Positions 23,884-34,570 of a stretch of DNA of 64,000 bases are shown piece by piece. A program made the position numbers and the translations under genes. Source of the stretch: SZUA-309 sp965215995 (GTDB lineage Bacteria > Pseudomonadota > Gammaproteobacteria > Pseudomonadales > Azotimanducaceae); contig OZ244128.1 of NCBI GenBank assembly GCA_965215995.1, forward strand, positions 3,472,001 to 3,536,000, written 5' to 3'. The notes beneath the pieces are model-generated. The model ran no database searches. It saw only the letters and a program-made list of their open reading frames with translations, and was not told the DNA's origin. Position 1 is the first letter of the stretch. Every line of letters starts with the position of its first letter.

Positions 23884-24477
23884 TCAGTGCAGAGCCGGCT
23901 CCAATGGCTGAGCCAGCATGAGCTCACGCTCGCTCGCGATCAGCTCGCCGAGGCGCGCCTCCATGGCCCGGCCGGGGCAATGGCTGATGGCGAGATCGAG
24001 GAAGAGCCGCCAGTGCCGATCTTCGCTGGCGGTGATGGCGTGGTAGAAGGCGGCTAATCGTTCTGCGCCTGGGAGCTGTGTGCTCGGTAGCCGCTGGGCT
24101 ATCAGGCCAAAGCGCTCATTGCCGCGACGTTCGATGATAGCGGCCACCAGCAACCGGTCGAGGAGATAGAACTCCGGTCCTCGGCGGATCTCCTGGTTCA
24201 GAGCGCGAATGTAGGCATCCTTTCTGTCCGGCCCGGGTTGCACGCCGCGCTCGATCAGGAGACGGATCACCTCGCGATAGTGGCCGAGCTCCTCTACGGC
24301 GAGGTCGGCCATGGCGGATACCAGTGCGGGTTGATCCGGGTAGTGGGAGGCTATGTTCAGGGCCATCCCGGACGCTTTCTTCTCGCAGGAAGCGTGGTCC
24401 TTGAGAAAGGTGTCGAAGTCGGCGAAGACCGCATCCAGCCAGCCGGGTGGGGTCGGTGTCAGTTCGAGGTCGATCAC
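23884..24477 (-). CDS. miaE: tRNA-(ms2io6A37) hydroxylase MiaE
   Basis: The 197-residue protein is a ferritin-like di-iron monooxygenase. The iron ligands are seen in DHASCEKKASG, AVEELGHYREV (ExxH), RGNERFG and ASEDRHWRLF (ExxxH-type). MiaE hydroxylates 2-methylthio-N6-isopentenyl-adenosine at position 37 of tRNAs that read U-starting codons. The start is a GTG at 24477; no ATG is available nearby. It follows the carboxylesterase gene by 36 bases on the same strand. Confidence 0.9.
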   Translation of the reverse strand: MIDLELTPTPPGWLDAVFADFDTFLKDHASCEKKASGMALNIASHYPDQPALVSAMADLAVEELGHYREVIRLLIERGVQPGPDRKDAYIRALNQEIRRGPEFYLLDRLLVAAIIERRGNERFGLIAQRLPSTQLPGAERLAAFYHAITASEDRHWRLFLDLAISHCPGRAMEARLGELIASERELMLAQPLEPALH

Positions 24478-24513
24478 CTGTTGTCCAAGCGAGAGCGGCC
24501 GGTCGACTGACGT

Positions 24514-25170
24514 TCAGCGGTACACGTGATTCAGCCAGCCGGCGATGTGCTCGATCTCTTCCGGGCAGACCTGATGGCCCATGCCGTATTCGTGCCACTC
24601 TACCTGATAGTTCAAGGCGGTCAGGGCTTCCCGGGAGGTGACGGCACGGGCGATGGGAATCATGGGATCGGCCAGGCCATGGGCCATGAAGATGGGCGTG
24701 TCGATGCTGGCGAAGCTCACTTCGTCGGCAAGGTGCTCGTGGTCGTGCACGTAGGTGGACAGCGCCATGATGCCGGCGAACCGGTTTTCTGCCCGCAGTC
24801 CGACCTTGAGCGCGATCACCCCGCCCTGGGAGAACCCTGCCAGGACGATTTTCTCCGGGCTGACGCCAGCTTGAACCTCCGCGTCGACCAGTACCTGAAT
24901 GGCTGCTGCGGATTCCCTGATATCGGCCTCTCCAGCCAGAGGCGCACCTGGGTCGATGTCGTACCAGGCCCGCATTTCCATGCCGGCGTTGATGGTCACC
25001 GGCCTGACCGGGGCGTTCGGAAACACGAACTTCAGCGGCTGGTCCAGATTCAGCAGGGGCACGATGGGTTCGAAGTCATGCGCATCTGCGCCCAGACCAT
25101 GCAGCCAGATGACCGTCCCTGCCGGGGAGCCATCTGCTTCGATGACGAGAGTGTCGAGTGATTCGTTCAT
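24514..25170 (-). CDS. Phospholipase/carboxylesterase family alpha/beta hydrolase
   Basis: The 218-residue protein has the classical triad: Ser114 in GFSQGG, Asp168 in AHGLADP and His199 in YGMGHQV, with the oxyanion HGLGAD near 24-29. Length and motifs match the small carboxylesterase/lysophospholipase (YpfH/EstB) family, cytosolic and of broad ester specificity. The ATG at 25170 is chosen over the long upstream frame, which overlaps the divergent ABC exporter. A strong inverted repeat lies 24 bases upstream. Confidence 0.88.
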   Translation of the reverse strand: MNESLDTLVIEADGSPAGTVIWLHGLGADAHDFEPIVPLLNLDQPLKFVFPNAPVRPVTINAGMEMRAWYDIDPGAPLAGEADIRESAAAIQVLVDAEVQAGVSPEKIVLAGFSQGGVIALKVGLRAENRFAGIMALSTYVHDHEHLADEVSFASIDTPIFMAHGLADPMIPIARAVTSREALTALNYQVEWHEYGMGHQVCPEEIEHIAGWLNHVYR

Positions 25171-25193
25171 GTCGGAAGTATACGGGCTGTGGA

Positions 25194-25221
25194 CGGCTTT
25201 CAGGAATTTGCCTGAAAGCCG
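25194..25221. promoter_or_regulatory. Perfect 11-bp-arm inverted repeat between divergent genes
   Basis: CGGCTTTCAGG and CCTGAAAGCCG flank a 6-base AT-rich spacer. The repeat sits midway in the 78 bases between the carboxylesterase start (25170, minus) and the ABC exporter start (25249, plus), so it can control both. Perfect arms of this length are either a regulator operator or a leader hairpin. No regulator gene is adjacent. Confidence 0.6.
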
Positions 25222-25248
25222 GTGGACTATCCGTGAGACAATGTGCTG

Positions 25249-27141
25249 ATGGATGAAGGATTGGACAGGCCGGCCAGCCGCGAAATCACCAAGCTCCGTG
25301 GTGCCTGGAAGTTCCTGCTGCCGTATCGGGCGCAGGTGATCTTCGCCAGCGTAGCACTCGTGCTGACCGCCACTGTCACCCTGTCCATTGGTCAGGGCAT
25401 GCGGCTGGTGATCGACCGCGGCTTTGGCGATGGCTCCAGCGCGGTGCTGGTGGAGAGCATAGGCGTTTTTGCGGTACTGGTGGTGCTGTTGACCGTAGGC
25501 ACGTTTGCCCGTTTTTACTTCGTATCCTGGGTTGGTGAGCGGGTCAGCGCGGATATCCGTCAGGCGGTGTTCTCTCACCTTCTGCGCCTGCATCCAGGCT
25601 TTTTCGAGCAGAATCAGCCCACTGAGATTCAGTCCCGGATCACCACGGACACCACGTTGCTGCAAACGGTGATTGGTTCCTCCGTTTCCATCGCCCTGCG
25701 TAACGCGCTCATGTTCTTGGGTGGTATCGTGCTCCTGTTCGTCACCAACGCCAAGCTCTCCCTGATCGTGGTAGCCAGCGTGCCTTTCGTGGTTGCCCCG
25801 GTCATTCTCTTCGGGCGAAGCGTGCGCCGGTTGTCCCGGTCCAGTCAGGACCGTCTGGCGGACGTGGGCAGCTATGCCGGGGAAGCTTTAAGGCAGATCA
25901 AGATCGTGCAGTCCTTCAATCATCAGGGAGAAGACGAGCGGGCTTTCAGCGAGCGAGTGGAGTTGGCATTCAGGGTGGCGGTGCGGCGGATTCGTCAACG
26001 ATCGGTGCTGGTTGCCGTTGTGATGATGCTGGTGCTCTGCGCTGTCGCCACCATGCTCTGGGTCGGCGGTCAGGACGTGCTGAGCGGCAACATCACGCCA
26101 GGCGAGCTGGCCGCGTTCATTTTCTATGCCTTTATCGTCGCCGGTTCCGTCGGGGCGATCAGTGAGGTCTACAGTGATCTGCAGCGCGCTGCCGGAGCGA
26201 CGGAGCGACTGCTCGAGCTGCTGGGGGCTGACAGCCAGCTGCCGGAGCCGGAGGTGGCGCGCACGCCGGAAGAACCGCTGAAGGTCCGGGCCAGGAAGGT
26301 GCACTTTTTCTATCCCACCCGGCCCACGGAGCCGGTGATTACCGATCTGTCTTTCACTGTGGCCCCCGGTGAGATGCTGGCTATCGTCGGTCCATCCGGG
26401 GCGGGTAAGAGCACGTTGCTGGATCTCCTGCAGCGCTTTTACGATCCGTCCGGTGGGGAGATCGAGATCGGTGGCGTGCCGCTGACGGACATGAGCTTGA
26501 CCGAGCTGCGTGATCTGGTCGGCTTCGTACCCCAGGACCCTGTGCTTTTTGCCGGCACGCTGAAAGACAACCTGCGCTATGGCTACCCGGAAGCAGACGA
26601 GGCAGCCATTGCCCGGAGCCTGAAGCTCGCCCATGCAGCGGAGTTCATTGCCGAGCTGCCGGAAGGCTTGGAGACCCGCGTGGGCGAAGGCGGGGTCGGG
26701 CTCTCCGGTGGTCAACGGCAGCGACTGGCTATTGCCAGGGCACTGCTCATCGATCCACGGATTCTCCTGCTCGATGAGGCAACCAGCGCGCTGGATGCTC
26801 AGAGTGAAGAACACATCAGGGAGAGCCTGAAGGACATGCAGGGCGAGCGGACCATCATCGTGATCGCCCATCGCCTGTCGACGGTTCGTCAGGCGGATCG
26901 CATTCTGGTGCTCGACGGGGGCCGGCTGGTAGCGGCAGGTACTCACGAGGAACTGCTTGCTTCCAGCGAGTTGTACGCCCGGTTCGTGCGCATACAGTTC
27001 GCCAGTGCAGCGGCTGGCGTAGAAGCGGAAATCGACGTTGTCGAGGATGCCGGCGCAGACACCAGCGCCGAAGTCGGCCCGCTTCTGGATGTCGAAGCGG
27101 CGGAGGTGTCCACGAGTCCAGCCCACCGTTACACTGGTTGA
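25249..27141 (+). CDS. ABC exporter, fused permease-ATPase (MsbA/ATM-type)
   Basis: The protein of about 630 residues has an N-terminal six-helix exporter domain (about 20-310) and an ATPase domain (about 345-580) with GPSGAGKST, LSGGQRQRLAIARAL and LLLDEATSALD plus the IAHRLST switch. It acts as a homodimeric or heterodimeric exporter; the substrate (lipid, peptide or drug) is unknown. After the ATPase there is an unusual acidic, Ala/Val-rich tail of about 45 residues. The ATG at 25249 is preceded by an in-frame GTG at 25243. CaiB, prpE and a monooxygenase follow on the same strand after 69 bases. Confidence 0.88.
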   Translation: MDEGLDRPASREITKLRGAWKFLLPYRAQVIFASVALVLTATVTLSIGQGMRLVIDRGFGDGSSAVLVESIGVFAVLVVLLTVGTFARFYFVSWVGERVSADIRQAVFSHLLRLHPGFFEQNQPTEIQSRITTDTTLLQTVIGSSVSIALRNALMFLGGIVLLFVTNAKLSLIVVASVPFVVAPVILFGRSVRRLSRSSQDRLADVGSYAGEALRQIKIVQSFNHQGEDERAFSERVELAFRVAVRRIRQRSVLVAVVMMLVLCAVATMLWVGGQDVLSGNITPGELAAFIFYAFIVAGSVGAISEVYSDLQRAAGATERLLELLGADSQLPEPEVARTPEEPLKVRARKVHFFYPTRPTEPVITDLSFTVAPGEMLAIVGPSGAGKSTLLDLLQRFYDPSGGEIEIGGVPLTDMSLTELRDLVGFVPQDPVLFAGTLKDNLRYGYPEADEAAIARSLKLAHAAEFIAELPEGLETRVGEGGVGLSGGQRQRLAIARALLIDPRILLLDEATSALDAQSEEHIRESLKDMQGERTIIVIAHRLSTVRQADRILVLDGGRLVAAGTHEELLASSELYARFVRIQFASAAAGVEAEIDVVEDAGADTSAEVGPLLDVEAAEVSTSPAHRYTG

Positions 27142-27210
27142 GCAAAGACGACTAGGCGCGTCCTGACGAACATCGTTCAGTCCACAGACTTTCAAAAAGG
27201 GGGGATTCCT

Positions 27211-28338
27211 ATGGGGCCACTTCAGGGTTTTCGTATCATCGAGCTGGCCGGCATTGGTCCGGGACCGTTCTGCGGCATGATGCTCTCGGACATGGGAGCG
27301 GAAGTGATTCGCATCGATCGGCTTGCCCCAGGTGCACCGGCGCCTCGTGATGTGCTGGCGAGAAATCGCCGCTCCGTGGCCGTGAACCTGAAGAGTCCGG
27401 AAGGGGTCGAGACCGTGCTCAAGCTGGTTGAAAGCGCCGATGCGCTTTTCGAAGGCTTCCGCCCTGGGGTCACCGAACGGTTGGGGCTGGGTCCGGAAGA
27501 CTGCCTGGCCCGGAATGAGAAGCTCGTTTACGGTCGCATGACCGGCTGGGGTCAGGAAGGCCCGATGGCACAGGCGGCCGGGCACGACATCAACTACATC
27601 GCGCTCACCGGCGCGTTGCATGCGATCGGCCGGCCGGGGGAGCGGCCGGTTCCCCCACTCAATCTGGTCGGCGATTTCGGCGGTGGCGGCATGCTGCTGG
27701 CCTACGGCATCGTCTGTGCACTGCTGGAGACGCAGAAGTCCGGGAGGGGTCAGGTGGTGGATGCCGCCATGGTGGATGGAGCCGCTTCCCTCATGGCCAT
27801 GTTTTTTACCATGGCCGCAGCCAACCGCTTCAGCGACCAGCGTGGCACCAACATGCTCGATGGTGGTGCCCACTTTTACGACACCTACGAGACCAGTGAC
27901 GGCAAGGCTATCTGCGTCGGTTCCATCGAGCCCCAGTTCTATGCTCTGTTGGTCGAGAAAGCGGGACTGGATGCGGAACGATTCGCGCCGCAGATGGATG
28001 CGAGCCAGTGGCCGGCGTTCAAGGCCGAGCTCATAGAGGTGTTCAAATCCAAGACCCAGGCCGAGTGGTGCGAGATCATGGAAGGCAGCGATGTCTGCTT
28101 CGCGCCCGTGTTGTCGATCTTCGAAGCGCCCGATCATCCGCACAACAAGGCGCGGAACTCGTTTCTCGAGCTGGATGGCATCGTCCAGCCGGCCCCATCG
28201 CCACGGTTCTCGCGAACGGTTCCGGAGGTTTCTCATATGGCTGGGGCGCCGGGTGCCGATACGGATTCAGTGCTCGCTGACTGCGGCTTTTCAGAAGATG
28301 AGGTCGCGGCACTGAAGGATGCCGGAGCGGTGGGCTGA
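27211..28338 (+). CDS. CaiB/BaiF CoA-transferase family, alpha-methylacyl-CoA racemase-like
   Basis: The 375-residue protein belongs to the class III CoA-transferase fold. His125 in AGHDINYIALTG and Asp155 in GDFGGGG match the catalytic His and Asp of alpha-methylacyl-CoA racemases such as mycobacterial MCR, rather than the single catalytic Asp typical of the CoA-transferases. It would interconvert R- and S-2-methylacyl-CoA, a step in degradation of branched or sterol side chains. The ATG has a strong GGGGGGA Shine-Dalgarno. The acyl-CoA synthetase follows 7 bases later. Confidence 0.85.
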   Translation: MGPLQGFRIIELAGIGPGPFCGMMLSDMGAEVIRIDRLAPGAPAPRDVLARNRRSVAVNLKSPEGVETVLKLVESADALFEGFRPGVTERLGLGPEDCLARNEKLVYGRMTGWGQEGPMAQAAGHDINYIALTGALHAIGRPGERPVPPLNLVGDFGGGGMLLAYGIVCALLETQKSGRGQVVDAAMVDGAASLMAMFFTMAAANRFSDQRGTNMLDGGAHFYDTYETSDGKAICVGSIEPQFYALLVEKAGLDAERFAPQMDASQWPAFKAELIEVFKSKTQAEWCEIMEGSDVCFAPVLSIFEAPDHPHNKARNSFLELDGIVQPAPSPRFSRTVPEVSHMAGAPGADTDSVLADCGFSEDEVAALKDAGAVG

Positions 28339-28345
28339 TCGAACG

Positions 28346-30228
<1,883 letters not shown>

Positions 30229-30232
<4 letters not shown>

Positions 30233-30564
30233 TCATCGTGCATGGGACCATCCCGGTTCGGCCGGAGCGTCGAGAGGAAGCCCTGTCCTTGGCGCGGCGA
30301 ATGACCGAGGCGACACAAGCGGAGCCGGGCTGCATTTCATACGACTTCTACGTGGGTTTGTCCGACCCGAACACGCTCATGCTGTTCCAGGAATGGGAGT
30401 CCATGGAGGCGCTGATGGAGCACTTCCAGACCGAGCATATGGATGAGTTTCTGCAGGCGCTGCCGAATGTGGTGTCCGGCGAAATCATCACCCGCCGCTA
30501 TGCCGTGCAGACCATCGAGGAAGACCAGGAGGAGGCGGCACCGCCGCCTCCGGTCATTCACTGA
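30229..30564 (+). CDS. ABM-domain (antibiotic biosynthesis monooxygenase) protein
   Basis: The 111-residue protein is a ferredoxin-like ABM-domain protein, with the typical pattern GTIPVRPERREEAL, AEPGCISYDFYVG and FQEWESMEALMEHFQTEHM. Such dimers act as cofactor-free monooxygenases of quinol-like substrates or haem, or as quinone-handling enzymes. It has an acidic Pro-rich tail. It starts with a GTG that overlaps the prpE stop (GTGA), so it belongs to the racemase-ligase operon. Its stop overlaps the convergent DUF2069 gene by 7 bases. Confidence 0.82.
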
Positions 30565-30965
30565 TCGGTCGCGTTTCCGGATTCAGAGGATGCAGAAGCC
30601 GACGCTGACTCTGCTCCTGCCTGAGTCATTCTGAGGTGGCGTAGCGCCAGGGCGGCAGTGAGCACCAGCGCCAGCGAGAAACCGACCTCCCACAGCCCGA
30701 TCACCCGGTCCTCCACCGATACTGCCTGCAGCACGCCGTGACAGAAATAGAGCATGGCCGCGAGCGTTGCGAACAGGTAACTCCGGGCTGACAGCCGGAG
30801 AACGCCTGGCAGCACGAGTAGCAGCGGCAGGACCTGAATGACGAACCAGATCAGGTTCGAGCTCGTTGATGCGAGTGGCTCGACGAAGAACTGACGCAGA
30901 CCGGTCAGAGCGAACAGGGAACCGATGGCGAGCAGGGTCAGAAACTGGAGTCCGCGCAGGTTCAT
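30558..30965 (-). CDS. DUF2069 family inner membrane protein
   Basis: The 135-residue protein has four membrane helices (about 9-25, 38-54, 65-81, 92-108) and a Ser/Ala-rich tail. Helix content, length and its place directly behind wrbA match DUF2069, a gammaproteobacterial family usually found beside wrbA. The ATG overlaps the wrbA TGA (ATGA). Function unknown. Confidence 0.75.
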   Translation of the reverse strand: MNLRGLQFLTLLAIGSLFALTGLRQFFVEPLASTSSNLIWFVIQVLPLLLVLPGVLRLSARSYLFATLAAMLYFCHGVLQAVSVEDRVIGLWEVGFSLALVLTAALALRHLRMTQAGAESASASASSESGNATDQ

Positions 30966-31567
30966 GCCAGGAGCCTTGCGGCCGTCTGAGCGAGCCTTGC
31001 ACCGAGGGCCTCCGCAAGCATCATCTCGTGAGTGCTGAGCGTAGCGTTGCCATCCGCACCCAGGTGCGTTGCCCCATAGGGTGCGCCACCATCTCTGGTT
31101 TCATGCAACGCTTGCTCGCTGTAGGGGATGCCGGTGATCAGCATGCCGTGATGCAGCAGCGGCACCATCATGGTCAGCAGCGTGCTCTCCTGACCACCGT
31201 GCTGTGTGGCAGTCGAGCAGAACACGGCGGCCGGTTTTCCAACCAGCGTGTGCTGCATCCAGAGATCGGCAGTGCCGTCCAGAAAGTGCTTCAAAGGCGC
31301 TGCCATGTTGCCGAACCGGGTGGGTGAACCCAGCGCCAGACCTGCGCAGCCGGCCAGATCTTCCTTCGTGCAGTAGACGGCGCCTTCCTCGGGCACAGGC
31401 GGCAGGGTCTGCTCGGTTTCCGCGGCCACCGGCGGTACCGTGCGCAGGCGGGCCTCCATGACCCCTTTCCGTTCCACGCCGTGAGCAATGTGACGGGCCA
31501 GATTGGCGGTGCCTCCGGAGCGGGAGTAGTAGAGAACGAGGACGAAGGGCGTACTGGCTTCGGTCAT
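30962..31567 (-). CDS. wrbA: NAD(P)H:quinone oxidoreductase WrbA
   Basis: The 201-residue protein is a flavodoxin-like quinone reductase. The FMN phosphate loop YYSRSGGTANLA lies at about 14-25, followed by GSPTRFGNM and the STATQHGGQE loop, both characteristic of WrbA. It reduces quinones by two electrons to limit redox cycling. The ATG at 31567 is chosen; a TTG two codons upstream is less likely. It is cotranscribed with the DUF2069 gene and divergent from the YihY-like gene. Confidence 0.9.
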   Translation of the reverse strand: MTEASTPFVLVLYYSRSGGTANLARHIAHGVERKGVMEARLRTVPPVAAETEQTLPPVPEEGAVYCTKEDLAGCAGLALGSPTRFGNMAAPLKHFLDGTADLWMQHTLVGKPAAVFCSTATQHGGQESTLLTMMVPLLHHGMLITGIPYSEQALHETRDGGAPYGATHLGADGNATLSTHEMMLAEALGARLAQTAARLLA

Positions 31568-31653
31568 GGACAACCCGTGTTGCTGAGATCACTATCGCGT
31601 ACCGGCGGGCATTGTAGGCACAATCGAGTTTGTGGGTAAGGAACCTCTAAACA

Positions 31654-32943
31654 ATGGCTAGAACGGATTCATCCGGCACGGCAGTCGCCGAGGTGCTGGA
31701 TCCAAGGGATCTGGTCAGTCGGTTCTGGCTGTCGCTGCGCTGGTACGTGCGGCAGCTGATCCGGCAGTTCTTGGAGTTCGATTGTCCGTCGCGCGCCGGT
31801 GCCCTCACCTACACCACGCTCTTTGCCGTGGTGCCGATGATGACGGTGGCCTACGCCATGTTGTCCATCCTGCCTGCCTACGATGGCGTTGCCGTAAGGG
31901 TGGAAAACTTCATCTTCCAGAACTTCGTGCCCGCCAGCTCGGAGATGGTGCGTGAATATCTGTCCGATTTCTCAGAGCGCGCGCGCGGTCTGTCGATCAT
32001 CGGCTTCGGCTTTCTGTTCATCATCACCTTCCTGCTGCTGGTGACCATCGAAGGCACCTTCAACGCCATCTGGGAAGTGGCGGAGCCACGCACCGGCATG
32101 CAGCGTCTGCTCGTCTACTGGGGCGTGATGTCTTTAGGACCGCCCATGATTCTTGGTGGAATACTGATCAGTGTCTACGTGACCTCGCTGCCTCTGCTCA
32201 CCGACCTGGATGTGTTCGGCATCGGCACACTGCTGCTCAGCTACCTGCCCGGCATCCTCACCTGTCTCGGCTTCACGGTCATGTACTTCGCCATACCCAA
32301 CACCTCGGTGAAGTTGCGCCACGCGCTGGTCGGCGGGGTGCTGGCCATGGCGGCGCTGGAAGGGGCAAAGCAGATCTTCAACCTGGTGGTGGCCAACTCC
32401 AGCGTGGCCTCCATCTATGGCGCCTTCGCCGCCGTGCCGTTCTTTCTGACCTGGATGTACATGGTCTGGGTGCTGATCCTGTCTGGCGCCATCTTTGTAC
32501 GCACCCTGGGTCTCAAGCCTGAAATCGAGCTTGGACCAACGGAACCCTTGCTGGTGAAATGCGCACGGGTCCTGGAGCTGCTCTATGCAGCGCATGTCGA
32601 AGGCCGCGGGGTGACGGACTCCGAAATCGAAGAGGCGGTGACCCTGCATACCGGCGAGCGGGAGCAGCTGTTCAGGGTGTTGCTCGAGCTCAAGGTGCTG
32701 CGTTATGCGGACGAGTCCTGGATACTCGGACGGAGCCTGAAGAGTCTGACCCTCTGGGATCTCTATCAAAGGCTGCCGGAAGGGGTGGATGTGGCTGGGC
32801 TCGAACGGGTGCAGGACATGAATCACGTGGTGGAGCCGCTGAAGTCGCTGGTTCAGTTTGGATCCAATCAGATGTCGGTTTCCCTGGACACGGTATTTGC
32901 CCGGGTCGAGCAGCCGCAAGCCTTACGCACTCGGGAGTCTTAG
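31654..32943 (+). CDS. YihY/BrkB family inner membrane protein
   Basis: The 429-residue protein has about six membrane helices in the first 290 residues, with the family motifs CPSRAGALTYTTLFAVVPMMTVAYA, FVPASSEMVREYL and GAFAAVPFFLTWMYMVW. A C-terminal winged-helix-like soluble region follows (about 300-425). Members were once called RNase BN, but that activity belongs to ElaC/RNase Z; their true function is unresolved. The length matches the longer YihY proteins of Pseudomonas-like bacteria. A thioredoxin-like lipoprotein gene follows 3 bases later. Confidence 0.88.
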   Translation: MARTDSSGTAVAEVLDPRDLVSRFWLSLRWYVRQLIRQFLEFDCPSRAGALTYTTLFAVVPMMTVAYAMLSILPAYDGVAVRVENFIFQNFVPASSEMVREYLSDFSERARGLSIIGFGFLFIITFLLLVTIEGTFNAIWEVAEPRTGMQRLLVYWGVMSLGPPMILGGILISVYVTSLPLLTDLDVFGIGTLLLSYLPGILTCLGFTVMYFAIPNTSVKLRHALVGGVLAMAALEGAKQIFNLVVANSSVASIYGAFAAVPFFLTWMYMVWVLILSGAIFVRTLGLKPEIELGPTEPLLVKCARVLELLYAAHVEGRGVTDSEIEEAVTLHTGEREQLFRVLLELKVLRYADESWILGRSLKSLTLWDLYQRLPEGVDVAGLERVQDMNHVVEPLKSLVQFGSNQMSVSLDTVFARVEQPQALRTRES

Positions 32944-32946
32944 CGA

Positions 32947-33429
32947 ATGCTCTTGTTCAGAACTTACCCCCTGCTTGCGCTGTTGACCCTGCTGATATTG
33001 AGCAGCTGCGAACGGGAGGACGTGGTGGAACTTGCCGATGGTGGCAAGGTGCCGTTCGAGCACTGGGATGGCCGCTGGCTCATCATCAACTACTGGGCTG
33101 AATGGTGTGCCCCCTGCCGGAAGGAGATACCGGAGCTGAACCTGATGCACTCCGAACGGGCGAGCACCGGCGCTGTGGTGCTCGGCGTGAACTACGACGC
33201 GCTGACCGGCGAATCCCTGACCAGCCTCATCGATGAGATGGGCATCGAGTTCCCCGTTCTGGTGGCAGATCCCCGCGAACGCTGGGCGGTGGAGCAACCG
33301 CCCGTGCTGCCCAGCACCATCATCGTCAAACCGACGGGCGAGCTTTCAGAGGTGCTGGTTGGGCCCCAGCACTACGAGGATCTGATCAAGGCGATCGGCG
33401 CTCAACCGGGTGGTGTTGCCGGGGAGTAG
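32947..33429 (+). CDS. TlpA-like thioredoxin-fold lipoprotein
   Basis: The 160-residue protein has a lipobox LSSC (Cys21), then a thioredoxin fold with the redox motif WCAPC (Cys54 and Cys57) and the cis-Pro loop LPSTIIV. It should be an inner- or outer-membrane-anchored periplasmic thiol reductase of the TlpA/ResA kind, acting on cytochrome c maturation or protein disulfides. It starts 3 bases after the YihY gene and is likely cotranscribed. Confidence 0.87.
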   Translation: MLLFRTYPLLALLTLLILSSCEREDVVELADGGKVPFEHWDGRWLIINYWAEWCAPCRKEIPELNLMHSERASTGAVVLGVNYDALTGESLTSLIDEMGIEFPVLVADPRERWAVEQPPVLPSTIIVKPTGELSEVLVGPQHYEDLIKAIGAQPGGVAGE

Positions 33430-33494
33430 CGACTTCTCATGGTCTTGGTTGACGAATAGACTCGGTGATTGAGGATACTCCTGAGGAGGGGGAC

Positions 33495-34532
33495 ATGATC
33501 GACCTGCAAGCAACCGGACGCTGGGTGACCGGTGTCATCACCGACCCGGATGCCACTGCCCGGGCGTATCGGGAAACCGGTCCGAACTGGCAGCGCACTT
33601 TCTTCGTCCTGACCCTGCCGCTCTATGTGGGTGCATACCTGATCGCGGTCATTCTGTCTCTCGTGACGGGTGGCGGCCTGTTCTTCGGATCGCTGAGCTT
33701 CGGCATTGCCGTGTTCGCGATTGTCTGGTCTCTCCTGTGGACGTTCGTCATCGCTGTCCTGTTCGACTGGCTGTCGGAGCGGTTCGGTGGCAAGCGCAGT
33801 TTCGATGCAGCTTATGCGGTTGTCGGGCTCGCTATCGTACCGGCCGCAGCGGGCACGGCGATCGGGCCGTTTCCCTGGATCGGCTGGTTGATCAGCCTCG
33901 CCGCAAGCATCTACTCACTGATGCTCGCCTATAGGTTCCTGCCCCTGTTCCTCGAGATCCCGGAGGACAACCGGGTGAAGCACTTTGCGCTATCGATCGT
34001 TGCCGCCCTGATCGTCAACATCATCGTCAGCATGGCGGTGGGGCCACTGTTTCTGAGCAGCGCCGTGGATCAGGTGATGCGGGACGCTGGCAGCGAGAAT
34101 GTCGGTAGTGAGGATGCCGGTATCGGTGTCTTCGGCGGTGGCTTGGGGCGCCAGGCGGAGATCGTGGAGGCGGCCTCAGAAGATACCTACGAACCACCCG
34201 CTGACGGCAGGCTGACGGATGCGCAGGTTGCGCGCTTCGCGGACACGCTGGCCAAGACCCAGGCACTGAGAGAGCGTCTCGGCGGGTCGTTGGAGAGCAT
34301 GGAAAACGAAGAGCCGTCTCTGGGTGATCTCATGAGCGGCGTGGGGGGTGTGGTCAGGCTGTCAACAGCCGAGATGGAAGTCGTGAAGACAGCCGGAGGT
34401 AACTGGGCGGAACATCAGTGGGTGCGTGGTCAGATCGAGACGGCCCGTATTCAGCAAGATCTGAACGATGTGACGGCACACAACTACGAGTTGTTCTTGA
34501 ACTATCAGGACCAGATCGAGCAGTTTGAGTGA
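33495..34532 (+). CDS. Yip1-domain membrane protein with soluble C-terminal domain
   Basis: The 345-residue protein starts at an ATG with a strong GGAGGGGG Shine-Dalgarno. The N-terminal half has five membrane helices (between about 35 and 190) with a Yip1-like pattern (FDAAYAVVGLAIVPAAAGTAIGPFPWIGWLISLAA). The C-terminal half (about 200-345) is soluble, acidic and helical. Yip1-domain proteins are widespread and mostly uncharacterised in bacteria. It is convergent with the lytic transglycosylase gene. Confidence 0.7.
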   Translation: MIDLQATGRWVTGVITDPDATARAYRETGPNWQRTFFVLTLPLYVGAYLIAVILSLVTGGGLFFGSLSFGIAVFAIVWSLLWTFVIAVLFDWLSERFGGKRSFDAAYAVVGLAIVPAAAGTAIGPFPWIGWLISLAASIYSLMLAYRFLPLFLEIPEDNRVKHFALSIVAALIVNIIVSMAVGPLFLSSAVDQVMRDAGSENVGSEDAGIGVFGGGLGRQAEIVEAASEDTYEPPADGRLTDAQVARFADTLAKTQALRERLGGSLESMENEEPSLGDLMSGVGGVVRLSTAEMEVVKTAGGNWAEHQWVRGQIETARIQQDLNDVTAHNYELFLNYQDQIEQFE

Positions 34533-34570
34533 TACGGCGTTGTGCGGCTCGATAGATTCGACGAATTGAT

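Noticed and set aside
24514..25665. Longer 383-residue version of the carboxylesterase
   Set aside because: The extra 165 N-terminal residues are antisense to the ABC exporter and lack any domain; the hydrolase family starts at the ATG at 25170.
25888..28236. 782-residue minus-strand frame
   Set aside because: It is antisense to the ABC exporter and CaiB genes, shows no motif, and its composition (His/Gln/Arg-rich) is that of a shadow frame.
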